From NCBI GenBank assembly GCA_028293685.1, contig JAQGOI010000051.1, positions 1 to 6,600 of the forward strand: a stretch of 6,600 nt of DNA, in the 5' to 3' direction. Positions 1 through 5,883 of the stretch are shown here, piece after piece. Under the pieces are notes generated by a model that ran no database searches, had not been told where the DNA came from, and saw nothing but the letters and a program-made list of their open reading frames with translations. How positions within the stretch are numbered: the stretch's first letter is position 1; each line of letters opens with the position of its first letter. The translations under genes and the position numbers were made by a program. The DNA is from Lysobacteraceae bacterium (GTDB taxonomy: Bacteria > Pseudomonadota > Gammaproteobacteria > Xanthomonadales > Xanthomonadaceae).

Positions 1-91
1 CCTGTACTGCCTGTGGCGTTCGCGCAATGCACCGACCATGGCGCCGCAGCCGATCATGGCAACTGCACACAGTGCCCCGCATTCGCCATGA
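1..91 (+). CDS. lgt: C-terminal end of an upstream gene, probably prolipoprotein diacylglyceryl transferase (partial)
   Basis: The reading frame starting at base 2 is open from the window edge and stops at TGA 89-91, which overlaps the thyA ATG (88-90) as ATGA. The visible 29 residues begin [12 protein letters not shown]. This looks like the end of a last membrane helix followed by a basic anchor and a poorly conserved tail with Pro, Ala and His. Lgt, the inner-membrane enzyme that attaches diacylglycerol to the lipobox cysteine of lipoproteins, lies directly upstream of thyA in E. coli and many other proteobacteria, and its C-terminus ends in this way. The identification rests on context and weak composition only. 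No catalytic Lgt motif lies inside the window, so the frame could belong to another gene. Confidence 0.5.
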   Translation, partial: LYCLWRSRNAPTMAPQPIMATAHSAPHSP

Positions 92-882
92 AACAGTATC
101 TCGACCTCCTGCGGCATGTGCTCGAACATGGCGCTGAAAAAGCCGACCGGACAGGGACGGGCACGCGCAGCGTGTTCGGGTGGCAGATGCGGTTCAACCT
201 GGGCGATGGATTCCCGCTGCTGACGACGAAAAAAGTGCATCTGCGGTCGATCGTGCATGAGTTGCTGTGGTTCCTCCGGGGCGACACCAACGTCGCCTAC
301 CTGCACGAAAACAACGTCTCGATCTGGGACGAGTGGGCTGACGCGCAAGGCGAACTCGGGCCTGTGTACGGCAAGCAGTGGCGTCGCTGGACAGCGGGCG
401 ACGGCAGCGAGATCGACCAGATCGCCTGGGTCGTCGACGAAATCAGGCGCAACCCGGATTCGCGCCGCCTGATCGTCAGCGCATGGAACGTCGCCGACCT
501 GTCGCGCATGGCGCTGATGCCATGCCATACGCTGTTCCAGTTCTATGTCGCCGACGGCAAGCTCAGCTGCCAGCTGTACCAGCGCAGCGGCGATATCTTC
601 CTCGGCGTGCCGTTCAACATCGCCAGCTATGCGCTGCTCACGCACATGGTCGCGCAGGCGACAGGCCTGGGTGTCGGCGACTTCGTCCATACGCTCGGCG
701 ACGCGCACCTGTACTCCAACCACGTCGAACAGGCCCGCGAACAGTTGTCGCGCGAACCCGGACCACTGCCCACGCTCGTACTCAATCCGGCCGTCACCGA
801 CCTGTTCGCATTCACGTTCGACGACATCGCGTTGCGCGGATACCACCCCTTACCGGCGATCAAGGCGCCCATCGCGGTATAG
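88..882 (+). CDS. thyA: Thymidylate synthase
   Basis: Makes dTMP from dUMP using 5,10-methylenetetrahydrofolate as carbon donor and reductant, releasing dihydrofolate; cytoplasmic homodimer. The protein is 264 residues, the same length as E. coli ThyA, and aligns without gaps in the landmarks I checked: Arg21 in RTGTGT, Glu58, Trp80 and Trp83, Arg126-Arg127, the catalytic Cys146 in [10 protein letters not shown], Arg166 and Asp169 in QRSGDIFLG, Asn177, and His207/Tyr209 in DAHLYSNH. The C-terminus ends KAPIAV, as expected for the closing tail. The frame is open further upstream to a GTG at 13. The ATG at 88 is chosen because it gives MKQYLDLL, matching the family start, and because 1-91 appear to encode the end of another gene in a different frame. 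No clear Shine-Dalgarno sequence is present. The ATGA overlap suggests translation coupled to the upstream gene. Position 168 is Gly where E. coli has a non-catalytic Cys. Confidence 0.98.
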   Translation: MKQYLDLLRHVLEHGAEKADRTGTGTRSVFGWQMRFNLGDGFPLLTTKKVHLRSIVHELLWFLRGDTNVAYLHENNVSIWDEWADAQGELGPVYGKQWRRWTAGDGSEIDQIAWVVDEIRRNPDSRRLIVSAWNVADLSRMALMPCHTLFQFYVADGKLSCQLYQRSGDIFLGVPFNIASYALLTHMVAQATGLGVGDFVHTLGDAHLYSNHVEQAREQLSREPGPLPTLVLNPAVTDLFAFTFDDIALRGYHPLPAIKAPIAV

Positions 883-884
883 CG

Positions 885-1370
885 ATGCGCATCAGCCTGA
901 TTGCCGCATTGGACCGGCGTTTCGCCATCGGCAAAGGCAACACGCTGCCATGGCACCTGCCGGCCGACCTGAAACGATTCAAGGCACTGACGCTGGGAAG
1001 ACCTGTCCTGATGGGACGCAGGACTGCCGAATCCCTCGGACGCGCATTACCGGGGCGCCGAAACCTCGTGCTGACCCACGCTGGCGTAGTGCCGTTCAAA
1101 GGGATGGAGGCAGTCGCCAGCGTCGAGAATGCGCTTGCCCTTGCAAGCGGAGCGGACGAACTGTGCGTGATTGGCGGGGCGGCCGTCTTCGCAGTGACGC
1201 TTCCGCTTGCGACACAGTTGCGCCTGACGTGGATCGACACGATCGTTGAAGCGGCTGACGTGTTTTTTCCGGAGCCCGACTGGGCACAGTGGCACGTCGT
1301 CGGTCGAGACCAACACCCGGCCGACGGCGTCAATCCGTTCGGCTATGAGTTCGTGGATTACACGCGTTGA
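885..1370 (+). CDS. folA: Dihydrofolate reductase
   Basis: Reduces dihydrofolate to tetrahydrofolate with NADPH, regenerating the cofactor that ThyA oxidises; cytoplasmic, target class of trimethoprim. The product has 161 residues (E. coli 159). Visible landmarks are the N-terminal strand MRISLIAALD, the substrate-loop motif LPWHLPADLKRF with Trp23 and catalytic acid Asp28, the NADPH-binding MGRRT (43-47), LPGRRN with the glutamate-binding Arg58, the VIGG segment (95-98) with the Gly-Gly that forms a cis peptide in the family, and LTWID with Thr115. The ATG lies two bases after the thyA stop, so the pair is almost certainly one transcript with coupled translation. The 3' end overlaps the end of convergent apaH by 13 bases. 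Two differences from E. coli are Leu21 at the Met20 position and Ala48 at the Trp47 position. Neither is a catalytic residue, and nothing here supports a claim about drug resistance. Confidence 0.97.
   Translation: MRISLIAALDRRFAIGKGNTLPWHLPADLKRFKALTLGRPVLMGRRTAESLGRALPGRRNLVLTHAGVVPFKGMEAVASVENALALASGADELCVIGGAAVFAVTLPLATQLRLTWIDTIVEAADVFFPEPDWAQWHVVGRDQHPADGVNPFGYEFVDYTR
1358..1370. other. Tail-to-tail overlap of folA and apaH coding ends
   Basis: The apaH stop (TAA on the minus strand, 1358-1360) lies inside folA, and the folA stop (TGA, 1368-1370) lies inside the last codons of apaH. The last five codons of each gene are therefore partly fixed by the other strand. No GC-rich hairpin followed by a T-run is visible on either strand around the junction, so transcripts from the two operons probably run into each other or end by Rho or by collision. 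The coordinates are direct; the transcriptional consequence is inference. Confidence 0.85.
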
Positions 1371-2254
1371 TCGGATCGATGGCCTGCCGCAGGCGCGGTT
1401 GATGCGCCGGCCCTGGGTTGTGGCGAAGGCGCAGGCACGTCGCGGCCGGGCACCTGCACCAGGCGCAATTCATCGGTATCGAGCTGCAATGCCGTGAGTT
1501 TTCCACCCCAGACCGCGCCGGTATCGATCATGTGGATGCCGTGGCCGATAAAAAGACCCAGCGTCGACCAGTGGCCGCAGACGATCTTCAGATCGCGGTC
1601 GACACGACCCGGGACCTCATACCAGGGATACAACCCCGCCGGTTGCGACCCCGGCGGACCCTTTGCATCGAAAGCGATCCGCCCGCGCGGCGTGCAGTAA
1701 CGCAGCCGGGTGAAGACATTGATGATGGCGCGATCGCGTTCGATGCCGGCGAGCTTTGGCGACCACGCGGGACGATCGCCGTACATGTTCTTGAGCAGTT
1801 TGCGGAAGCCGTCGCTGCGCAGGCGTTGCTCGATCTCGCGCGCATGGCGCTCGGCAAGCGAGGTCGTCCATTTCGGGGCCAGGCCGGCATGGACCATCAT
1901 CCAGCCGAGCGCGCGATCCACGTGCACCAGCGGTTGCATCCGCAACCAGGCGAGCAGGACATCGCCGTCCTCGGCGAACAACACGCGTTGCAGGTCGGTG
2001 TTGACGCGCAATTGCTCGTCGCGATGGCGCTCGCCGACGGCGAGCAGCGACAGATCATGGTTGCCAAGGACGACCACGCTGTTCGCGCGCAGCGAATGCA
2101 CCAGGCGCAGCGTCTCCAGCGATTCCCCGCCGCGGTTGACCAGGTCTCCGCAGAACCACAGCGTGTCGGCGGCCGGATCGAAACGGATACGTTCGAGCAG
2201 CCGCTGCGTCGGTGCGTAGCACCCCTGCAAGTCGCCGATTGCCCAGGTGGTCAT
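1358..2254 (-). CDS. apaH: Bis(5'-nucleosyl)-tetraphosphatase, symmetrical (diadenosine tetraphosphatase)
   Basis: Splits Ap4A into two ADP and, in characterised relatives, removes NpnN caps from RNA; cytoplasmic member of the PPP metallophosphatase family. The PPP motifs appear in order: GDLQGC (7-12), GDLVNRG (36-42), GNHD (64-67), VHAG (121-124) and GHWSTLG (227-233), followed by DTGAVWGG (244-251). The first motif has Gln10 where E. coli ApaH has a metal-ligand His (GDVHGC); I recall the same GDLQGC form from Pseudomonas ApaH. The product has 298 residues against 280 in E. coli. The excess is mainly a tail after about residue 272 rich in Pro, Ala, Arg and Ser, which looks disordered. The start ATG is 10 bases after the apaG stop with no strong ribosome-binding site. 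Last gene of the minus-strand cluster; its end overlaps folA. Confidence 0.97.
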   Translation of the reverse strand: MTTWAIGDLQGCYAPTQRLLERIRFDPAADTLWFCGDLVNRGGESLETLRLVHSLRANSVVVLGNHDLSLLAVGERHRDEQLRVNTDLQRVLFAEDGDVLLAWLRMQPLVHVDRALGWMMVHAGLAPKWTTSLAERHAREIEQRLRSDGFRKLLKNMYGDRPAWSPKLAGIERDRAIINVFTRLRYCTPRGRIAFDAKGPPGSQPAGLYPWYEVPGRVDRDLKIVCGHWSTLGLFIGHGIHMIDTGAVWGGKLTALQLDTDELRLVQVPGRDVPAPSPQPRAGASTAPAAGHRSDQRV

Positions 2255-2264
2255 GTCGCGACGG

Positions 2265-2642
2265 TCAGTGCAGCGTGCGCGGCACTGACAGGGTAAAGGC
2301 AGGGATCGGGGCCTCGAAACGCGTGCCGTCGTCGGCGATCATTTCGTAGCTGCCCTGCATGGTCCCCAGGTGCGTTTCGAGCACGGCCCCGGAGGTGTAC
2401 GAAAAATCCTCGCCCGGACGTAGCCACGGCTGCTCGCCGACAACACCTTCGCCGTTGACTTCCTGAACGTGGCCGTTGGCGTCGGTGATGACCCAGTGGC
2501 GGCCGAGCAGTCGAGCCGGAACGCTGCCGTTGTTTCGGATGTGCACGGTATAGGCGAAGACGTAACGGTCCTGGTCCGGCTCGGATTGCTCATCGAGATA
2601 GCGGGTGGCTACGTCGATGTGGAATACATAGTCGTCGCTCAT
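2265..2642 (-). CDS. apaG: ApaG domain protein (DUF525)
   Basis: Small cytoplasmic protein of 125 residues, the same length as E. coli ApaG. The family adopts a fibronectin-III-like beta sandwich, and the same fold occurs in some F-box proteins and in PDIP38. Its biochemical role is not settled; cobalt or magnesium efflux phenotypes have been reported for Salmonella CorD. Visible features are alternating beta strands, the family motif GEGVVGEQP (64-72) with its glycine-rich loop, [10 protein letters not shown] (77-85) and the conserved GTMQGSYEM segment (93-101) near the end. The gene sits between rsmA and apaH as in E. coli. The start ATG is preceded by a weak GGCGGC purine-containing patch within the 35-base spacer that follows rsmA. 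Identity is firm; function is not. Confidence 0.96.
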   Translation of the reverse strand: MSDDYVFHIDVATRYLDEQSEPDQDRYVFAYTVHIRNNGSVPARLLGRHWVITDANGHVQEVNGEGVVGEQPWLRPGEDFSYTSGAVLETHLGTMQGSYEMIADDGTRFEAPIPAFTLSVPRTLH

Positions 2643-2677
2643 GCCGCCAGTGTAAGCGCCACACGTGAACGCATGGA
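2643..2677 (-). other. Short spacer between rsmA and apaG, the longest in the window
   Basis: These 35 bases separate the rsmA stop (TAG, 2678-2680) from the apaG ATG. Apart from the weak GGCGGC patch before apaG, I see only a possible 4-base stem (GTGT/ACAC). I recognise no terminator, promoter pair or conserved regulatory motif. A weak internal promoter for apaGH cannot be excluded by eye. Confidence 0.4.
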
Positions 2678-3523
2678 CTACAGCCCCTCGGCGACCGGCG
2701 CGTTGGCGACCAGTCCGTTGCCGGCATTGGCCAGGCGGATGAAATCAGCAACCGACAGTTGCTCGGCACGCGCATCAGGGCGCACGTCGACGGCCAGCAT
2801 CGTGGCGCTGTCGACCACGCCATCCAATGCGTTGCGCAACGTCTTGCGGCGCTGACCGAATGCGGCCCGAACGACGTCGGCGAACCGACGCCGATTGCCG
2901 ATGCCGATGTCGGCAGGCGCGCGAGGGATCAGCCGCACGACCGCCGAGTCGACCTTGGGCGCCGGACGGAACGAACCGGGCGCAACGGTAAACAAAGGGA
3001 CCACCGTGCAGTACGCCTGCAGCATCACGCTCAGGCGTCCGTACACCTTGTTGCCTGGGCCCGACGCCATGCGCTCCACGACTTCCTTCTGCAGCATGAA
3101 GTGCATGTCGCGAACGGCCGCCGCGTGATCGAGCGCGTGAAACAGGATGGGGGACGACAGGTTGTAGGGCAGGTTGCCAACCAGCCGCAGCTGGCCATCA
3201 CCTGCCATCGCAGTGAAGTCGACCGAAAGGATATCGGCGGGGATCAATGTCAACGCACCATGCGCCACTGCCGCGCCGGCGAGCGGCGCCAGCAGGTCGC
3301 GGTCGAACTCGATGGCCGTCAATGCCCCGATGCGATCGAGCAGCGGAAACGTCAGTGCGCCCTGGCCCGGTCCGATCTCGACAAGCCTGTCGCCGGGCTG
3401 TGGGTCGATCGCCAGCACGATCTTTTGGATTGCCGCGCGATCGTGGAGGAAGTTCTGGCCCAGATGTTTCTTGGCAACTTGTGAGAATCCGGATGCATCC
3501 GGACGCATGGGTGGCCTGCTCAT
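2678..3523 (-). CDS. rsmA: 16S rRNA (adenine1518-N6/adenine1519-N6)-dimethyltransferase
   Basis: Also called KsgA. It transfers four methyl groups from S-adenosylmethionine to the two adjacent adenines of the 3'-terminal hairpin of 16S rRNA late in 30S assembly; its loss gives kasugamycin resistance in known species. The protein has 281 residues. Motifs in order are the N-terminal [12 protein letters not shown] (17-28), SAM motif [11 protein letters not shown] (49-58), acidic motif II with Glu72 in IEFDRD, Asp97 in PADIL, catalytic motif [11 protein letters not shown] (117-125), [10 protein letters not shown] (143-152), [20 protein letters not shown] (185-196), and the C-terminal helical domain with [13 protein letters not shown] (221-233). 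The start is the ATG at 3521-3523, which overlaps the pdxA stop as ATGA. A second in-frame ATG (3506-3508, Met6) is an alternative that would still keep the conserved domain. A perfect palindrome lies immediately after Met6. Confidence 0.98.
   Translation of the reverse strand: MSRPPMRPDASGFSQVAKKHLGQNFLHDRAAIQKIVLAIDPQPGDRLVEIGPGQGALTFPLLDRIGALTAIEFDRDLLAPLAGAAVAHGALTLIPADILSVDFTAMAGDGQLRLVGNLPYNLSSPILFHALDHAAAVRDMHFMLQKEVVERMASGPGNKVYGRLSVMLQAYCTVVPLFTVAPGSFRPAPKVDSAVVRLIPRAPADIGIGNRRRFADVVRAAFGQRRKTLRNALDGVVDSATMLAVDVRPDARAEQLSVADFIRLANAGNGLVANAPVAEGL
3488..3503. repeat. Perfect 16-base palindrome inside the 5' end of rsmA
   Basis: The sequence TCCGGATGCATCCGGA equals its own reverse complement. 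In the rsmA mRNA it covers nucleotides 21-36 after the start and could fold as a 6-base-pair stem (UCCGGA) with a UGCA loop. It encodes part of the variable N-terminal extension (Pro-Asp-Ala-Ser-Gly) ahead of the conserved domain. Symmetry is directly visible; any regulatory role is speculation. Confidence 0.7.
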
Positions 3524-4497
3524 GCTCGGCCGCGCCGGATGCGCGCCATGCGCGTGCAGGTTTCGATCGCGGCAAACAGACTCGATGGGTCGGCGCGACC
3601 CGTACCGGCGATATCCAGTGCGGTGCCATGGTCGACCGCAACCCGCGGGTAGGGCAGCCCCAGGGTCAGGTTGACTGCCCGTTCGAATCCGCTGAACTTG
3701 AGTACGGGTAGTCCCTGGTCGTGATACATCGCAAGCACGGCATCAAAACCTGGAAGCTTCTGCGGCAGGAATGCGGTATCGGCGGACAGCGGCCCCACCA
3801 GGCGCATGCCTTCCGCGCGCAGCTGATCGATCACCGGGCCGATCACCCGCAGTTCCTCGTAACCCAGATGCCCGTCCTCGCCGGCGTGGGGATTCAGGCC
3901 GAGCACTGCAATGACGGGGGAGGCAATGCCAAAGTCCCTGCGCAGCGCGGCATCCAGGATGCGCAGCGTCCGCGTCAGTGATGGCGCATCGATGGCGTCG
4001 GCGACCGCGCGCAGCGGCAGGTGCGTGGTGGCGAGCGCGACGCGCAGCGTGTCGTTGGCGAGCATCATCACGACGTCGCATCCCGCCTGTGCGGCCAGCA
4101 GTTCGGTGGTGCCGGTGTAGGCGATGCCACCATCGTTGATGGCGGCCTTGTGCACCGGTCCGGTCACCAGTCCGTCAACGACGTTGTCCAGACAGCCCTG
4201 GGCGCCAGCCTGCAAAGCCCGGATCACACTGGCGGCGTTGACGGGATCGGGCCGCCCAAAACGGGTAGCGGCAGCGGCTGGAATCTCAACCAGCGGCAAC
4301 GTCCCGGGAATATGCATCGCATCGCCGGGAAGAAGCCGAAGAGGAAGGCCCAGTGCCGCCGCCGCACCGAGCAGGCTGGCAGCGTCGCCGTAGGCGACCA
4401 GTTCCGCGTCCCAGGTCTGTTGGGCCGCTCGAACGCATAATTCCGGGCCGACGCCGGCCGGTTCGCCCGGTACCAGCGCCAGCCGCGGGCGCGACAC
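3520..4497 (-). CDS. pdxA: 4-hydroxythreonine-4-phosphate dehydrogenase
   Basis: NAD-dependent oxidation of 4-phosphooxy-L-threonine, followed by decarboxylation to 3-amino-2-oxopropyl phosphate, in the DXP-dependent pyridoxal 5'-phosphate pathway; cytoplasmic dimer needing a divalent metal. The 325-residue protein (E. coli 329) shows the N-terminal PGEPAGVGPEL (10-20), VTGPVHKAAI (111-120), and the three metal-ligand histidines: His159 in ATTHLPL, His204 in LNPHAGEDG and His259 in MYHDQGLPVLK. VDHGTALDIAG (288-298) follows near the end. The start is a GTG at 4495-4497, directly abutting the surA TGA (4498-4500). It gives MSRPRLALVPGEPAG, the right distance to the first motif. The motif that reads GHTE in E. 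coli reads GTTE here (129-132), replacing a substrate-binding His with Thr130. The 3' end overlaps the rsmA start by ATGA. Confidence 0.97.
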   Translation of the reverse strand: MSRPRLALVPGEPAGVGPELCVRAAQQTWDAELVAYGDAASLLGAAAALGLPLRLLPGDAMHIPGTLPLVEIPAAAATRFGRPDPVNAASVIRALQAGAQGCLDNVVDGLVTGPVHKAAINDGGIAYTGTTELLAAQAGCDVVMMLANDTLRVALATTHLPLRAVADAIDAPSLTRTLRILDAALRRDFGIASPVIAVLGLNPHAGEDGHLGYEELRVIGPVIDQLRAEGMRLVGPLSADTAFLPQKLPGFDAVLAMYHDQGLPVLKFSGFERAVNLTLGLPYPRVAVDHGTALDIAGTGRADPSSLFAAIETCTRMARIRRGRA

Positions 4498-5883
4498 TCA
4501 GCCGCCGGACGGGGGCGAAGGTGGCGTCGGGCTGGCAGCAGGAGCCGTGCTGCCGGGCGTCGCGCTGCCGGCCGCGGTATCGGCCAGTCGGATATCGACG
4601 AAGGCCTCGTTACGCATGTCGCGCTGGTAACGGGTCCATTCTTCCTCCAGCTTGCGCTGGCCGATGGTTTCCCGCATCTGCGAGCGGCGGTTGTCGTTGC
4701 TGGCGTCGGCCTGGCGCACGCCGATGCGTTGCACGACATGCCAGCCTGCCTGCGATTTGAACGGCTCGGACGTTTGGCCATCCTGCAACGCGATCACATG
4801 CGACCCGAACTCGGGGCCGAATGCGTCGGCGGCAAACCAGCCGAGATCGCCGCCCTTTGCGCCGCTGTTGGTGTCCTCGGACGACGCGGCCGCGACGGTG
4901 GCAAAGTCGGCACCACCGGCGAGGCGCGCCCGGATCGTGTCGATCTTGGCTTTTGCCGCGGCGTCGTCGACGCCTTCGCCGGTCCGCACCAGGATATGGC
5001 GGGCGTGGTACTGCGTGACCATTTGCGGCGGGGCCTTGGAAGCATCCCGGATTTCGACCAGCTTGAGCAGCTGGAATCCGCTGGCCCCACGCGTCGGTCC
5101 GAGCACCTGGCCGACTTTCATGTCATGGATCGTCGAGGTGAAGGCGGTGGGAATCTCGTCCTCGCTGCGCCAGCCAAGGTCCCCGCCTTCCAGTGCGTTG
5201 GGGCTGTCCGAATAGCGGACGGCGGCGGCGGCGAAATCGATGCCGCCCTTGTCGAGCAGGGCCTTGATGCCGTCGATCTTGGTTTGTGCGGTGGCGATCT
5301 GCTCCGGGGTCGCGTTTTCGGGCAGCGCGATCAGGATGTGCGCGAGGTGGTATTGCGGACCGTTGCTGGCCTGCGCCGCCAGGGCGGTGTCGACCTCGGC
5401 GTCGCTGACACTGACGCGGCTCTGTGCGAAGTGCTGCCGAAGCCGCTGGGTGACCAGCTCGTCGCGCAGTGACTTGCGGAAGTCGGCGTAGGACTGTCCC
5501 TGCTGGGCCAGCTGCCCTTGCAGCTGATCCAGGGTCATCTTGTTCTGCTGGGCGATGTTGGCCACGGCGGAATCGACTTCCTCGTCGCTCACCCGCACGC
5601 CGGTTTCGGCGGCACGGGCGACCTCCAGCCGCACGAGGATCAGGCGCTCCAGGACCTGGCGACGCAGCACGTCCGCAGGCGGCAGCTGGTCCTGTCGCGT
5701 GGCGTATTGCGCGCGGATGTTGCGCTCGGCGCGGTCCAGCTCGCTTTGCAGGATCACGTCCTCGTCCACCACCGCTACGATGCGGTCAAGCGGCTGGACT
5801 GCGGCCTGCTGGGCATGCGCGGGCGCAAGCCCGCCGCCGAGCAACATGGAAAGGGCAAGAAGACAGGCGAACGGTTTGTTCAT
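4498..5883 (-). CDS. surA: Periplasmic chaperone / peptidyl-prolyl isomerase SurA
   Basis: Chaperone that escorts unfolded outer-membrane proteins, LptD among them, across the periplasm to the BAM complex. The product has 461 residues (E. coli 428). It begins with a Sec signal peptide: basic MNKPF, a hydrophobic stretch LLALSMLLGGGLA, and a likely cut after AHA at residue 24. The N-terminal chaperone domain (about 30-172) starts LDRIVAVVDEDVILQSEL. Parvulin domain 1 (about 176-278) has YHLAHILIALPE and GGDLGWR; parvulin domain 2 (about 290-388) has YHARHILVR and GGDLGWF. A final helical segment (about 395-433) packs with the N-domain in the known fold. The last 26 residues are a Ser/Pro/Thr/Ala/Gly tail absent from E. 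coli SurA. The ATG overlaps the lptD stop (ATGA), and no clear ribosome-binding site is seen, which suggests coupling to lptD. Confidence 0.97.
   Translation of the reverse strand: MNKPFACLLALSMLLGGGLAPAHAQQAAVQPLDRIVAVVDEDVILQSELDRAERNIRAQYATRQDQLPPADVLRRQVLERLILVRLEVARAAETGVRVSDEEVDSAVANIAQQNKMTLDQLQGQLAQQGQSYADFRKSLRDELVTQRLRQHFAQSRVSVSDAEVDTALAAQASNGPQYHLAHILIALPENATPEQIATAQTKIDGIKALLDKGGIDFAAAAVRYSDSPNALEGGDLGWRSEDEIPTAFTSTIHDMKVGQVLGPTRGASGFQLLKLVEIRDASKAPPQMVTQYHARHILVRTGEGVDDAAAKAKIDTIRARLAGGADFATVAAASSEDTNSGAKGGDLGWFAADAFGPEFGSHVIALQDGQTSEPFKSQAGWHVVQRIGVRQADASNDNRRSQMRETIGQRKLEEEWTRYQRDMRNEAFVDIRLADTAAGSATPGSTAPAASPTPPSPPSGG

Noticed and set aside
378..884. Upstream extension of the folA frame through thyA, giving a 330-residue protein
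   Set aside because: The extension is low-quality sequence out of frame with thyA. The family start MRISLIAALD begins at 885, and thyA fully explains the upstream bases.
1382..1411. Small inverted repeats (GCCTG-CCG-CAGGC and GGCGC-loop-GCGCC) just after folA, considered as a terminator
   Set aside because: Stems are only 5 bp, the two compete with each other, there is no T-run after them, and they lie within the apaH coding tail.
1418..2296. Long open frame (292 codons) on the plus strand opposite apaH
   Set aside because: It mirrors apaH codon for codon on the antisense strand. High third-position GC keeps such frames open. The translation is rich in Arg, Gln and Ala with no recognisable domain, while apaH has every family motif.
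2759..3484. 241-codon open frame antisense to rsmA
   Set aside because: Composition is typical of a high-GC shadow (Arg, Gln and His rich), with no domain. The opposite strand carries a complete RsmA.
4501..4578. Possibility that the Pro/Ser-rich end of SurA reflects a frameshift
   Set aside because: The frame is uninterrupted, the C-terminal helix before it is normal, and the stop abuts the pdxA start cleanly.
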